Part shown: positions 44,985-54,321 of the stretch, piece by piece
Position numbering within the stretch: position 1 is the stretch's first letter
How the letters are laid out: the number at the start of each line of letters is the position of its first letter
Assembly: GCF_009789075.1 (NCBI RefSeq)
Contig: NZ_WNXQ01000008.1
Location: 62,001 to 126,000 of the forward strand
Source of the DNA: Pseudooceanicola pacificus
Lineage (GTDB): Bacteria; Pseudomonadota; Alphaproteobacteria; Rhodobacterales; Rhodobacteraceae
Direction: 5' to 3'
DNA: 64,000 nucleotides
The notes under the pieces: generated by a model
Seen by the model: only the letters and a program-made list of their open reading frames with translations
Told to the model about the DNA's origin: nothing
The model's database searches: none
Translations under genes and position numbers: made by a program

Positions 44985-45742
44985 CGCAGTGCTCCTCCAA
45001 GGGTAAAGCCGCCATCGACGGTGATCTCCTGCCCGGTGACGAATGCGGCATCGTCAGAGAGAAGCCATGCGACCGTACCGCAGATATCCCCAGGCCGTCC
45101 GTTGCGGCGAAGCGGCGTATGGCCCGACAATTGCGCCGAAACGGCAGGGTCCAGCACCGCATCCGCCATCGGGGTGAGGATGATCCCCGGGCTGATCGCG
45201 TTCACGCGGATCCCGGCTGGCCCTGCCTCGACGGCCCAGATCCGCATCATGGCAATCAGCCCCGCTTTGGTCGCGGCATAGGCGCCGGTGCCGGGCATCA
45301 CGGCATGGGCTGTCCAGGATGCGTTGATCACGACCGACCCCGCGTCCATCCGGGCCATCGCCTGTGCCACGGTCTGCTGCGTGCCGATCAGGTTGACGGC
45401 GACGAGATCGCTGAAATCCTGCGGACCCGTCTGCGCCAGGGGTTTGAACGCCCCCAGGTGGAGGGCATTGGCAAAAACCCCGTCCAGCCTGCCGCCGGGG
45501 CCGACCGCCTCGTCCAGCGCGGCGCCGATTTGGTCGGGATCGGCGATATCGCAGACCTGCGCAAGTGCCGTGCCGCCGTTCGCCTGAATGTCCCGCGCGA
45601 GATCCTCCAGCGGCTTCGCGCGCCGCCCCCACAGCAGAACCCTGGCCCCGTCCTGCGCCAGCCGCAGGGCCGCATCGCGGCCCATTCCGCTGCCCGCGCC
45701 AGTGACGAGGATCGTGCGATCCTGAAAGCGCTTCATCGCCAT
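44981..45742 (-). CDS. Short-chain dehydrogenase/reductase (SDR)
   Basis: A 253-residue classical SDR: cofactor motif TGAGSGMG near the N-terminus, catalytic Ser in NASWTAH, and Tyr-x-x-x-Lys in GAYAATKAG. The usual NAG motif reads NALHLG. The R-rich loop after the second strand (LWGRRAKP) favours NADP(H). It is divergent from a LysR gene over 98 bp and overlaps a CMD-family gene. The start is ATG 45742 with AAAGGAC upstream. Confidence 0.85.
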   Translation of the reverse strand: MAMKRFQDRTILVTGAGSGMGRDAALRLAQDGARVLLWGRRAKPLEDLARDIQANGGTALAQVCDIADPDQIGAALDEAVGPGGRLDGVFANALHLGAFKPLAQTGPQDFSDLVAVNLIGTQQTVAQAMARMDAGSVVINASWTAHAVMPGTGAYAATKAGLIAMMRIWAVEAGPAGIRVNAISPGIILTPMADAVLDPAVSAQLSGHTPLRRNGRPGDICGTVAWLLSDDAAFVTGQEITVDGGFTLGGALR

Positions 45743-45840
45743 CTTGAGTCCTTTCCTGTCGAACAGGACCCTGTTACGGGAAAAGGTTTTCAGGCATAAT
45801 CGACACAAATCTACGAACACCTAAAAGCCGGGCTTTATAA

Positions 45841-46719
45841 TTGGACCTGTTTGTCGCCATGCGGACCTTCGTCGCCATCGTGCGCAGCGGGTCGATGAAT
45901 GCCGCAGGCCACGAGCTTGGCGTGTCCGGCGCCCTGGTGGGCCAGCGGCTCTCGGCTCTGGAAGACCGGTTGCAGGCCCGGCTTCTCAATCGTTCGACGC
46001 GCCAGCAGAGCCTGACCGAGTTTGGCGGAACCTACCTGCAGCACTGCATCGACATTCTCGATCAGGTGGCCCTGTCCGAGGGGCTGGCGGGCGATCCTGA
46101 CGGGCGCCCCAGGGGCCGGCTGCGCATCACCGCGCCGACCAGCTTCGGGGCAGAGGCGCTCATGCCCGCTCTCGGTGCGTTTCGTGCCGCCGCACCGGAT
46201 GTGGAGCTCGACATCGTTCTGTCGGACCGCAATCTGGATCTGATCCCGGCCGGCGTCGATCTGGCGTTCCGCATCGGCGTGCTTGAGGACAGTGCCCTCG
46301 TTCACCGGCCGCTTGCCCCCTACCGGATGCGGATCTGTGCGTCACCGGCCTATCTGGCAAAGGCTGGCGTCCCAGATCACCCGGACGACCTGACGGGTCA
46401 TGAAGCCGTCCTGTTTGCCCTCGGCGCAGGGCGCCCCTGGCGGATGACCCGCGACGGCGAAACGCTGCGATGGACGCCATCCCACGCGATCACGGTCAAC
46501 TCCGGCCACGCCATGCGCAATGCAATCCGGGCGGGCCTGGGGCTGGGAATGCTTCCCGCCGTGCTGGTGCAGGCGGACATCCAGAGGGGCACGCTTGTTC
46601 CGGTTCTGGAGGATTGGCAGCTTCCCGAAAGGCCCATGTCCCTGCTCTATCACCGCGATCGGCACATGCCGCTGAGGACAAAGCGGTTCATCGCATTCGC
46701 GCTGTCTAAGTTCGCGTGA
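45841..46719 (+). CDS. LysR-family regulator, divergent from SDR/CMD operon
   Basis: A 292-residue LysR protein (MDLFVAMRTFVAIVRSGSMN, then AAGHELGVSGALVGQRLSALE). The N-terminal MDxFxAMRTFV is typical of the family, which supports the TTG start at 45841 even though no ribosome site precedes it and a TATAAT hexamer (45836-45841) overlaps it; the ATG six codons later is the alternative. A small dyad, AAAGCC-g-GGCTTT (45824-45836), lies directly before it. It is the likely regulator of the SDR/CMD pair. Confidence 0.8.
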   Translation: MDLFVAMRTFVAIVRSGSMNAAGHELGVSGALVGQRLSALEDRLQARLLNRSTRQQSLTEFGGTYLQHCIDILDQVALSEGLAGDPDGRPRGRLRITAPTSFGAEALMPALGAFRAAAPDVELDIVLSDRNLDLIPAGVDLAFRIGVLEDSALVHRPLAPYRMRICASPAYLAKAGVPDHPDDLTGHEAVLFALGAGRPWRMTRDGETLRWTPSHAITVNSGHAMRNAIRAGLGLGMLPAVLVQADIQRGTLVPVLEDWQLPERPMSLLYHRDRHMPLRTKRFIAFALSKFA

Positions 46720-46783
46720 CTGACTGCTTTGCCCCGCGAACCGGACGCTTGCGCGGCGGATCGTGCCGCCCACGGTCCCCAAC

Positions 46784-46803
46784 TCCTTGTCACCGGACAA
46801 GGA
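46784..46803 (+). terminator. Hairpin after the lysR gene
   Basis: TCCTTGTC-accg-GACAAGGA, an 8-bp perfect stem with a 4-nt loop between two convergent genes, with no U-run. It is probably a terminator for the LysR transcript, possibly used from both sides. Confidence 0.5.
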
Positions 46804-46944
46804 AAGTCGTGACCAATCGGTGCGCGCTTGAACCGGATGACAACATGGATTCGGAATTGCAGGCATGGCTTCGCCAGGCGGTCATTGCGCGGCGCCAACC
46901 CCGAGAGGGAACACGGGGCATTGCCAGCTTGTCGAGGCGCGTCC

Positions 46945-47730
46945 TCACTTGATGAAGAAATGCAGGCGGGATTTGTCGGTCCTGTGCTGGGCGAAATACA
47001 GTTCGATCTGTCGGCCGTTCTGGTCTGTCGAGACAGACTGGATGTTCAGCACGGCGCTGCCGGGTTCGATTTGCAGCAACGACGCGGACCCGGCATCGGC
47101 ATTTGCGGCACTGATCCAGCGTTCGGCCTTCTTCAGGAAAATCCCATAGCGCTGCTGCAGGGTCTGGTAGAGCGAGCGGTTGCCGATGGGCGCTGCCGCA
47201 AGCCCCGGCACCGCCGACGCCCGCAGCACAGCCAAGACCCGCGTGCGCGGCTCTCCATCGACACAGAGAACCCGGTCAAGCTCGACAACTTCGGTCTCTT
47301 CTTCGGTCAGCTGGAGCAGGCGTGCCTCCTGTTCGGTGGGCGCCCGCAGCGACTGGTTCAACAAGCGGCGCGTCACGATATGACCCGAACGTTGCAGGTC
47401 GCTGGTGAAGGACATGGTCGAGCCGACAAAATCCTGATCGGTGCGGGGCTCGCTCACAAAGGAACCCTTGCCCTGCATCTTGTAGATGCGCTGTTCCATG
47501 ACCAGCTGCTTGAGCGCCTCGCGCACCACCGTTCTTGAGACGCCGAAGCGCCGGCAGAGGTCGGCCTCGGACGGCAACTGCGCATGCGGAGGCAGCTGAC
47601 CGCTTGTGATCTGGGACATGAGCCAGACCTTCAGCTGGGCCCAAAGCGGCAGCTTCAGGTCGTCGTCCGACCGTGACAGGACATCCGTGGCGGTGGAGGA
47701 TCCGGCTTCAGGCAACGGTGGCTTCGTCAT
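46945..47730 (-). CDS. GntR/HutC-family regulator with UTRA domain
   Basis: About 261 residues: N-terminal winged HTH (LPSEADLCRRFGVSRTVVREALKQL) and a C-terminal UTRA ligand domain. I prefer the ATG at 47730 (AAAGGG about 9 nt upstream) over the ATG at 47751. In either case the gene overlaps the end of the glpD-like gene by more than 20 bp, so it is coupled to it. UTRA domains usually sense sugar or polyol phosphates. Glycerol operons usually use a DeoR-type GlpR instead. The likely targets are the palindromes at 49487 and 49647. Confidence 0.83.
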   Translation of the reverse strand: MTKPPLPEAGSSTATDVLSRSDDDLKLPLWAQLKVWLMSQITSGQLPPHAQLPSEADLCRRFGVSRTVVREALKQLVMEQRIYKMQGKGSFVSEPRTDQDFVGSTMSFTSDLQRSGHIVTRRLLNQSLRAPTEQEARLLQLTEEETEVVELDRVLCVDGEPRTRVLAVLRASAVPGLAAAPIGNRSLYQTLQQRYGIFLKKAERWISAANADAGSASLLQIEPGSAVLNIQSVSTDQNGRQIELYFAQHRTDKSRLHFFIK

Positions 47731-49450
47731 CTGTGGTTGCCCTTTTTTCATACCTCATGTTCGAAACATGATGCCGTTCTGCAAGTTGCTCAAGCAGCTT
47801 CTCCACTTCGGCGTTCCGCTGCTCGGGGGTCCAGCCCAGTTCCGGCGCGACGATATCGGCCACTGCACGCACCGTGGTTTCGCTCGCCTTTCCTTCGAAT
47901 GCCAGCAGACTGCGCCGCAGCACGATGTCCTGCAGACGCGCGACACGCTCGTGGCGCAGCATGTAAAGGATCTCGCCGACAAGGTATTCAGAGGCACCGG
48001 AAAGCGCTTTGCGCCCGGCCTCATCGAGGCTTTGCGCGATGGTCCTGGCGCGGGTGCCGTATCGTGCGACCAGGCGTTCCGCCGCCGCCGTTGCGATGCC
48101 GCCGTCGCGGGCCACCGTGGCAACCAGCGCCTGTTGTCCCGCGCTCTCGCTCGGAAAATCCCGGCCGCCCCCGACCGGTACGGTCAAGGTCGAGCGCAGG
48201 CGGGTCTTGTTCAGGCGGGGCAGGATACGGTCGACAAGTTGTTCGGCGCAGGCGCGATAGGTCGTCCATTTCCCGCCAACCAGCGTGACCACCTCGAAGG
48301 GGCGCGCCTCATCGGCAGGGAAGTCGCGGAATGTGTGATCGCGGCTGATGGCCCCCGTCGCGCCCGCATCGCTGCGCGGCAGCGGACGCACGCCCGCAAA
48401 AGTGAAACGGATCTGATCCCGCGCCGGGCGGCTTTGGGGCAGGACATCCCGCAGCACGCCGAACAGGTATTCGATCTCTTCGTCGCTGCATCGTGCCTCG
48501 TCGACCTGCTTGGTGCGCAGATCGGTCGTGCCCAGCAGGATCATCCGTTGATCGAGCGCGTAGACCAGGCAGGCGCGATGGTCATGGGTTTCAAAATACA
48601 GCATCGCGCCGTCGAGTTCGCGCACCAGATCCGGGCGTTCGAGGATCAGGTGCGAGCCCTTCGTCCCGTCGCTGAGCGGTTCGGAAATGCCGATTTTCGC
48701 GTCGACCGGGTCGATCCAGGGACCGGCGCAATTCACCACCAGGGCGGGGCGCATGGTGAACCTCTCGCCATCGAGGCAATCGGTCAGCAGCACGCGGCCG
48801 TCGACCAGACCGGACAGGGCCATGTAGGGCAGCGCACCAGAGGCCGGGCAATCGTTTTCGGCATCCTCCACCAGTTCGAGCGTGTAGCGTTCGGGCGAAA
48901 CGATCCGGGCGTCCCAGTATTCTAGAACCGCGCGCACGCCGGATGCGAATCCGACGCGCCCGCGCGCCTCGGAGATCGGGACCGCCCTGTGGCGCGGCAT
49001 GCTGCGGTCCTTGTCGCCGAAGCGGTCGAACAGGGCGAGTCCCATCCGCACCACGATGGAGCCTTTGGCGCCGGGCGTCCGTTTCAGGCGCAGAAAGCGC
49101 AACCCTGCGGACAGCGCCCCCCCGAACCGGCTGAGCGCGGGAACCCAGACCGGGATCGGCTTCACCAGGTGCGGGGCGTTCAGCAACAGGCGGTTCCGCT
49201 CTTCGACGGATTCGCGCACAAGCTGGAATTCACCGGTTTCCAGGTAGCGGAGGCCGCCATGAATCAGCCTCGAAGGTGCCGAGCTGGTGCCGGAGGCAAA
49301 GTCGCCCTTGTCAACGAGAAGCGCGGGCACGCCCTGCGCAGCGAGGTCGCGATAGACCCCGACTCCGTTGATGCCTCCGCCGACGATCAGGACAGTGCCA
49401 TCGAACGCTCCGCTGCTCAGGCGGCCCAGGATTTCGCTGCGTTTTTCCAT
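47708..49450 (-). CDS. GlpD-like FAD-dependent polyol-phosphate dehydrogenase
   Basis: A 580-residue glycerol-3-phosphate-dehydrogenase-family flavoprotein: FAD motif VLIVGGGINGVG, then SSAPSRLIHGGLRYLETGEF and the C-terminal GlpD cap domain. It is about 80 residues longer than E. coli GlpD (501) and nearer to the GlpO/Bacillus-type group. It oxidises a 3-phospho-polyol and passes electrons to quinone or O2. With a non-GlpK kinase and a GntR regulator, its substrate may be another polyol phosphate, as with EryB of erythritol pathways. Start ATG 49450. Confidence 0.8.
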   Translation of the reverse strand: MEKRSEILGRLSSGAFDGTVLIVGGGINGVGVYRDLAAQGVPALLVDKGDFASGTSSAPSRLIHGGLRYLETGEFQLVRESVEERNRLLLNAPHLVKPIPVWVPALSRFGGALSAGLRFLRLKRTPGAKGSIVVRMGLALFDRFGDKDRSMPRHRAVPISEARGRVGFASGVRAVLEYWDARIVSPERYTLELVEDAENDCPASGALPYMALSGLVDGRVLLTDCLDGERFTMRPALVVNCAGPWIDPVDAKIGISEPLSDGTKGSHLILERPDLVRELDGAMLYFETHDHRACLVYALDQRMILLGTTDLRTKQVDEARCSDEEIEYLFGVLRDVLPQSRPARDQIRFTFAGVRPLPRSDAGATGAISRDHTFRDFPADEARPFEVVTLVGGKWTTYRACAEQLVDRILPRLNKTRLRSTLTVPVGGGRDFPSESAGQQALVATVARDGGIATAAAERLVARYGTRARTIAQSLDEAGRKALSGASEYLVGEILYMLRHERVARLQDIVLRRSLLAFEGKASETTVRAVADIVAPELGWTPEQRNAEVEKLLEQLAERHHVSNMRYEKRATTDDEATVA

Positions 49451-49486
49451 CGGTTCCTCCCGGCAGCCCCTCCGGCTGCCCTGCAA

Positions 49487-49502
49487 ACATATAATTACAA
49501 GT
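49487..49502. promoter_or_regulatory. GntR-type operator, copy 1 (glpD side)
   Basis: ACATATAATTACAAGT, 14 of 16 identical to the perfect palindrome at 49647. It lies 36 bp before the glpD-like start codon, at the promoter or leader of that gene. Confidence 0.6.
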
Positions 49503-49646
49503 GGCTGAGAGTGGTGTCAAAATAAACCACATCCGCCAACCCTGACGCACGAATCTCTGCAGTATTCGCACTTTCTGGCGCTGTTTATGCGACATTGGTC
49601 GGGATCCAACGCTATTGACAGACAGCCCCTCACGTCCCCATAGTCC

Positions 49647-49662
49647 ACATGTAATTACATGT
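49647..49662. promoter_or_regulatory. GntR-type operator, copy 2 (kinase side)
   Basis: ACATGTAATTACATGT, a perfect 16-bp palindrome, 64 bp before the FGGY kinase start. Its TGTAATTACA core fits the two-fold sites of GntR-family regulators. The two copies bracket the divergent promoter region. Confidence 0.7.
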
Positions 49663-49726
49663 TAGAGGGTGAGTGCTCAACGTACAAGACGGCCAGAAGG
49701 CCGCGAAGGAACCAGGGAGGAGGAAT

Positions 49727-51280
49727 ATGGTGGCTCGGCTACTCGGTATCGACTCGGGCGGTACCATGACAAAGGTTGCGTTGTTCGATGACGTCGGCAA
49801 CGAGATCGCCTGCGAACACAGTCCCAACCGGATCCAGTTTCCGCACGCGGGCTGGACGGAGCGGGACCCGGACGGCATGTGGCATGCGGCCTGCGAGGGC
49901 ATCCGCGCAGTGCTCGACAAGACCGGCACCTCGCCGGGCGATATCGCCGCCGTCACCGCAGTCGGCTATGGGGCCGGGCTGTATTTCGTGGACGCAGACG
50001 GGGCCGTCGTCCGCCCCGGTATCGGATCGACCGATACGCGCAGTGCCGAAACCATCAACACCTGGGACCGCACCGGGCTGAAATCGGACCTGGAAGCGGC
50101 AATTCAGCAAGCGGTCTGGGCGGGTCAGAGCCTGCCGATCCTTGCGTGGTTCGCACAGCATCAGCCCGACGTCCTGAAACGCACCCGGCATGTCCTGCTG
50201 TGCAAGGACTTCCTCCGCCTGCGGCTATGCGGTGACATCTCGACCGATCCGACCGATGCCGGATGCGCCGGTTTTGCCGATGTCGCAAAGGGGCGCTATG
50301 CGACCGATGCGCTGATCGCCGCCGGCCTCAGGGACTGTATCGACAAGCTGCCGGACATCGGTGCCTCGACCGAGATCGCCGGCCATGTCACCGCCGAGGC
50401 CGCGGCGCAGACCGGCCTGCTGGAAGGGACGCCCGTCTGTCGTGGCGTCTATGACGTGGTCGCCTGTTCGCTTGCGTCGGGCCTGACCCGCGCGGACGAA
50501 CTGAGCGTCGTCGCCGGCACCTTCAGCATCAATTCCCGCCTTTACGCGACGCCGTCGCTCGATCCGCTGCCGACCTTGCAGGTCGCCTATCCGACGGAGG
50601 GAAAATACCTCGCCACCATGGCGGCGGCCACTTCGGCCAGCAATCTCGAATGGGTGTGCAACACGCTCCTTGCAGCCGAGGCCGACATCGCCCGGCGCAA
50701 CGGCCGGTCGATCTACGAGGTGTGCAGCGACCTGGTGGAAAGCGCGATCGACCGTGACTGCGGCATCCTGTTCTTCCCCTATGTCTTTGGCGGGCCAAGC
50801 GGTGCGCCAGCGGGATTGCTCGGGGTGCAGGCGGGCAGCCGCTTGCCCGACGTCCTGCGCGCCGTGTTCGAAGGTATCGTCTTTGCCCATTGTCAGGACA
50901 TCGGCTACCTGCTCGGCGCTTCGGGCACCCGTGGCATCCGTCGCGCGCTGCTGTCCGGCGGCCCGTCCCGCAGCCCGGTCTGGTCACAGATCTTCTGCGA
51001 TGCGCTGAACCTGCCGCTTGCCGTGGCCAACGGGTCAGAATTCGGCGCCAAGGGCGGTGCCATGTGCGCCGCCGTGGCCGTGGGAATGCAGCCCGATCTG
51101 ACCCACGCCATCGCCGGGATGACACGAATTTCACGGACGCACACGCCCGACCCGGACCGCGTCGAAGTGCTCAAGGCGCGCTATCGCCGGTTCAGCGAGG
51201 TCGGCGAACGGCTGTCCGCGGCATGGGTGCCGCACACGGCGCCCGATTGTGCCTCCAGCTATGTCGGGGCATCCGCATGA
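49727..51280 (+). CDS. FGGY-family carbohydrate kinase (L-xylulokinase-like)
   Basis: A 517-residue FGGY kinase. The start is ATG 49727 with GGGAGGAGG upstream. The ATP-site opening is LLGIDSGGTMTKVALFD; the second FGGY signature is ALLSGGPSRSPVWSQIFCDA. Its layout follows E. coli LyxK (GYGAGLYFVDADG, TPVCRGVYDVVACSLASGL, TSASNLEW) more than GlpK. It stands where glpK would be expected, between the glpD-like gene and the transporter, so the importer may carry a pentitol or ketopentose rather than glycerol. Its stop overlaps glpS (ATGA). Confidence 0.82.
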   Translation: MVARLLGIDSGGTMTKVALFDDVGNEIACEHSPNRIQFPHAGWTERDPDGMWHAACEGIRAVLDKTGTSPGDIAAVTAVGYGAGLYFVDADGAVVRPGIGSTDTRSAETINTWDRTGLKSDLEAAIQQAVWAGQSLPILAWFAQHQPDVLKRTRHVLLCKDFLRLRLCGDISTDPTDAGCAGFADVAKGRYATDALIAAGLRDCIDKLPDIGASTEIAGHVTAEAAAQTGLLEGTPVCRGVYDVVACSLASGLTRADELSVVAGTFSINSRLYATPSLDPLPTLQVAYPTEGKYLATMAAATSASNLEWVCNTLLAAEADIARRNGRSIYEVCSDLVESAIDRDCGILFFPYVFGGPSGAPAGLLGVQAGSRLPDVLRAVFEGIVFAHCQDIGYLLGASGTRGIRRALLSGGPSRSPVWSQIFCDALNLPLAVANGSEFGAKGGAMCAAVAVGMQPDLTHAIAGMTRISRTHTPDPDRVEVLKARYRRFSEVGERLSAAWVPHTAPDCASSYVGASA

Positions 51281-52365
51281 CGTTTGAAATCAACAACATC
51301 GGCTGCAAGGTGGGCGGAGAAACCTGGCTGGAGGACGTGACCCTGTCCTTCGAACCGGGCAACCTCTACGTGCTTCTGGGCCGGACCGGAGCCGGAAAGA
51401 CATCGCTGCTGCGCGTGGCGGCGGGGCTGCAACGCCCGGATCGCGGTACGCTGGTTCACAACGGCACCGACCTGACCGGGATGCCGGTGCGCCGCCGCGA
51501 CATCGCCTTTGTCTATCAGCAGTTCGTCAATTACCCGTCCTTCACGGTCTACGACAACATCGCGGCGCCGTTGCGGCGCAAGGGGATGGACCGGGCAGCG
51601 CTGGATGCGAAGGTCCGGACCGCTGCCAGGATGGTGCGTATCGACCACCTGCTTGACCGCCTGCCGCAGAACCTGTCCGGCGGTCAGCAGCAGCGGCTGG
51701 CCATCGCCCGTGCCCTGGTCAAGGAGGCCGGCGTCCTGCTGCTCGACGAACCGCTGGTCAATCTCGACTACAAACTGCGCGAGGAACTGCGCGCCGATCT
51801 CAGGCGGATCTTTCGCGGCGGCGAGGCAACCGTGGTCTATTCGACAACGGAACCCGACGAGGCGCTGCAAATGGGCGGCACCACCATCGTCATGGACGAG
51901 GGCCGGGTGATCCAGGTTGGCCCGGCGGCAGAGGTTCACGCCAACCCCTGCTCGACCAAGGTCGCCGAGATTTTCTACGACCCGCCGATGAATGTGATCC
52001 GGTGCAGCGTCTCGGGGTCGATGATCGAGTTTGCAGGGATCCGCACGGCACTGCCCCGGCACATGCAGGGGTCCGTCCCGGGGTCATGCCTGCTTGGGGT
52101 TCCACCGCATCGCATCCGCCCCGCCGCGAGCAGGGAAGCCGAAGACCTGTGCGGCCGCGTGAGCCTGTGCGAGGTCGATGGTTCGGGCACCTTCGTGCAT
52201 TTCGAACATGGCGGCCATGAATGGGTGATGAAACGCGACGGTGTGCATCCCCAGCCCACCGGCAGCGAGTGCAGGGTCACCATCGACCCGGCGGGCTGCT
52301 TTCTGTTCGACGCGTCAGGCCAGTTGCTTGCCACGCCCGGTTCCCGTCAGTCGGAGGCAGCATAA
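51277..52365 (+). CDS. glpS: GlpS-like ABC ATPase lacking the H-loop histidine
   Basis: A 362-residue importer ATPase (GlpS type) with Walker A GRTGAGKT (35-42), an intact signature LSGGQQQR (133-140) and Walker B LLLDEP with its glutamate. The H-loop reads VYSTTEPDEAL, so the switch histidine is Thr191. The C-terminal TOBE-like domain is present. It should pair with GlpT, which has the complementary defect. It is translationally coupled to the kinase before it and the glpT gene after it. Confidence 0.85.
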   Translation: MTFEINNIGCKVGGETWLEDVTLSFEPGNLYVLLGRTGAGKTSLLRVAAGLQRPDRGTLVHNGTDLTGMPVRRRDIAFVYQQFVNYPSFTVYDNIAAPLRRKGMDRAALDAKVRTAARMVRIDHLLDRLPQNLSGGQQQRLAIARALVKEAGVLLLDEPLVNLDYKLREELRADLRRIFRGGEATVVYSTTEPDEALQMGGTTIVMDEGRVIQVGPAAEVHANPCSTKVAEIFYDPPMNVIRCSVSGSMIEFAGIRTALPRHMQGSVPGSCLLGVPPHRIRPAASREAEDLCGRVSLCEVDGSGTFVHFEHGGHEWVMKRDGVHPQPTGSECRVTIDPAGCFLFDASGQLLATPGSRQSEAA

Positions 52366-53456
52366 TGGCCCAGATCGTGATCGACTCGCTGCGTCATTCC
52401 TATGACGGCAATCTCTCCGACCCGGGCGCTCTGGCCCTGAAGCAGGTGGACCTGACCTGGGAAGACGGCCGCGCCTATGCGTTGCTCGGGCCCTCTGGCT
52501 GCGGCAAATCCTCGATGCTGAACATCATCTCCGGCCTCGTGCGCCAGAGCACGGGCCGCATCCTGTTCGACGGGACCGACGTGTCGGATCTGCCGACGGA
52601 AAAGCGCAACATCGCGCAGGTGTTTCAGTTTCCCGTGCTCTACGACACCATGACCGTCGAGCAGAACCTTGCCTTTCCGCTAAAGAACCGCCGCCTGCCA
52701 ACGGACGAGATCCGCCGCCGCGTTGCCGACGTGGCGGAGATGCTCGACCTGGGCCCGCTGCTGAAAAAGCGCGCCTCCGGGCTGGGCGCTGCCGAAAAGC
52801 AGAAGATCAGCCTGGGCCGCGGCCTCGTGCGCTCGGACGTGGCGGCGGTGCTGTTCGACGAACCGCTGACGGTGATCGACCCGCATGTGAAATTCGAACT
52901 GCGCCGCAAGCTGAAGCTCCTGCACGAGGAATTGGGCCTGACCCTGATCTACGTGACCCACGACCAGAGCGAGGCGCTGACCCTGGCCGACGAGGTGGTG
53001 GTGATGGCCGAGGGCGAGGTGATGCAGGCCGGAACCCCCGAACAGCTCTACGAGAGGCCCAGCCATACCTTCGTGGGCAATTTCATCGGCTCGCCGGGGA
53101 TGAACTTCATTCCCTGCCGTGCCGAAGGGGAACGGCTTGTCTTCTCTGGCGGTTCATTGCCGCTGCCGCCGGCCCTTTCGCGCAGCATCTCAAGCGGGCA
53201 GTCGCTGAAGATCGGCATCCGCCCGCAGCATCTGCGGCTGGACACGTCCGGCACGCCCCAGATCGCCGCGCATCTGATCGAGCTTCAGCCCCGGGGTGAC
53301 AGCTATGTCGCCGATCTGCGGATCGGCGAGACCGCCCTGGCGATGCGCGTGCCCGACGATGTCGCGCTGCCGGCCGCTCCCTTTGGGGTCAGCTTTCCGC
53401 CGAAACACACCCTTCTCTATGCCGACGACAGTCTGATCGGAGATCTCGATGCATAA
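52365..53456 (+). CDS. glpT: GlpT-like ABC ATPase with degenerate signature motif
   Basis: A 363-residue ATPase (GlpT of the GlpSTPQUV system, not the antiporter of the same name). Walker A GPSGCGKS (42-49), Walker B VLFDEP (162-167) and the H-loop His199 (VTHDQSEAL) are intact. The signature helix reads LGAAEKQKI (140-148) instead of LSGGQ. In a heterodimer with GlpS one ATP site is therefore complete and the other degenerate. The start overlaps the glpS stop by one base, and the end overlaps glpP by 8 bp. Confidence 0.85.
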   Translation: MAQIVIDSLRHSYDGNLSDPGALALKQVDLTWEDGRAYALLGPSGCGKSSMLNIISGLVRQSTGRILFDGTDVSDLPTEKRNIAQVFQFPVLYDTMTVEQNLAFPLKNRRLPTDEIRRRVADVAEMLDLGPLLKKRASGLGAAEKQKISLGRGLVRSDVAAVLFDEPLTVIDPHVKFELRRKLKLLHEELGLTLIYVTHDQSEALTLADEVVVMAEGEVMQAGTPEQLYERPSHTFVGNFIGSPGMNFIPCRAEGERLVFSGGSLPLPPALSRSISSGQSLKIGIRPQHLRLDTSGTPQIAAHLIELQPRGDSYVADLRIGETALAMRVPDDVALPAAPFGVSFPPKHTLLYADDSLIGDLDA

Positions 53457-54312
53457 GACACAGGATAACAGAGCCTGGTTCCTGATCCTTCCGGTGGTGA
53501 TCCTGGTGGCCTTTTCGGCCGTGATCCCGCTGATGACGGTGGTCAACTACTCGGTTCAGGACATCTTCGGGCCGGGCCAGCGCTACCTGATCGGGCTGGA
53601 GTGGTTCCGCGAAACCCTGCGCGACCCCGAGGTCCACCGCGCCTTTCTGCGCCAGATGGCGTTTTCCGGCATCGTTCTGGCGATCGAGATCCCGCTTGGC
53701 GTCCTGGTGGCGCTGGCCTTGCCGAGGGCCGGGTGGAAATCCTCGCTCGCCATCGTCTTCCTCGCCCTGCCGCTGCTGATCCCGTTCAACGTGGTCGGCA
53801 CGATCTGGCAGCTCTACGCGCGCCCCGAAATCGGCTTTTTCGGGCGGGTCATCAACGACCTGGGCATCGGGTTCAACTACACCGCCGATCCGATCTCTGC
53901 CTGGGTGACCATCGTCGTGATGGATGTCTGGCACTGGACGCCGCTGGTGGCGCTGCTGGCCTTTGCCGGTCTGCGCTCGATCCCCGACGCCTATTACCAG
54001 GCGGCCCGGATCGACGGCGCCAGCCGCGTGGCGATCTTTCGTTACATCGAGCTGCCTAAGATGCGTAGCGTTCTGACCATCGCGGTGCTGCTGCGCTTCA
54101 TGGACAGTTTCATGATCTATGCCGAACCTTTCGTGGTGACTGGCGGCGGGCCTGGCAGCGCGACCACGTTCCTGTCGATCCGGCTGGTGAACATGGCGGT
54201 GGGCCAGTTCGACCTTGGACCGGCGGCGGCGTTCTCCCTGATCTATTTCCTCGTGATCCTGCTGGTGTCCTACGTGTTCTACACGATCCTCCAGCGCGTC
54301 AGCGCACAGTGA
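53449..54312 (+). CDS. glpP: GlpP-like ABC permease
   Basis: A 287-residue permease with six helices and an EAA-like loop (YYQAARIDGASRVAIFRYIELPKM). It is the first of two permeases of a carbohydrate (CUT1)-type importer and overlaps glpT by 8 bp. In Rhizobium the equivalent imports glycerol. Confidence 0.85.
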   Translation: MHKTQDNRAWFLILPVVILVAFSAVIPLMTVVNYSVQDIFGPGQRYLIGLEWFRETLRDPEVHRAFLRQMAFSGIVLAIEIPLGVLVALALPRAGWKSSLAIVFLALPLLIPFNVVGTIWQLYARPEIGFFGRVINDLGIGFNYTADPISAWVTIVVMDVWHWTPLVALLAFAGLRSIPDAYYQAARIDGASRVAIFRYIELPKMRSVLTIAVLLRFMDSFMIYAEPFVVTGGGPGSATTFLSIRLVNMAVGQFDLGPAAAFSLIYFLVILLVSYVFYTILQRVSAQ

Positions 54313-54321
54313 GGTGACGAT

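Noticed and set aside
49727..51280. Labelling the FGGY kinase as glycerol kinase GlpK
   Set aside because: Its sequence layout follows L-xylulokinase (LyxK) more closely than GlpK, although its position is that of glpK.
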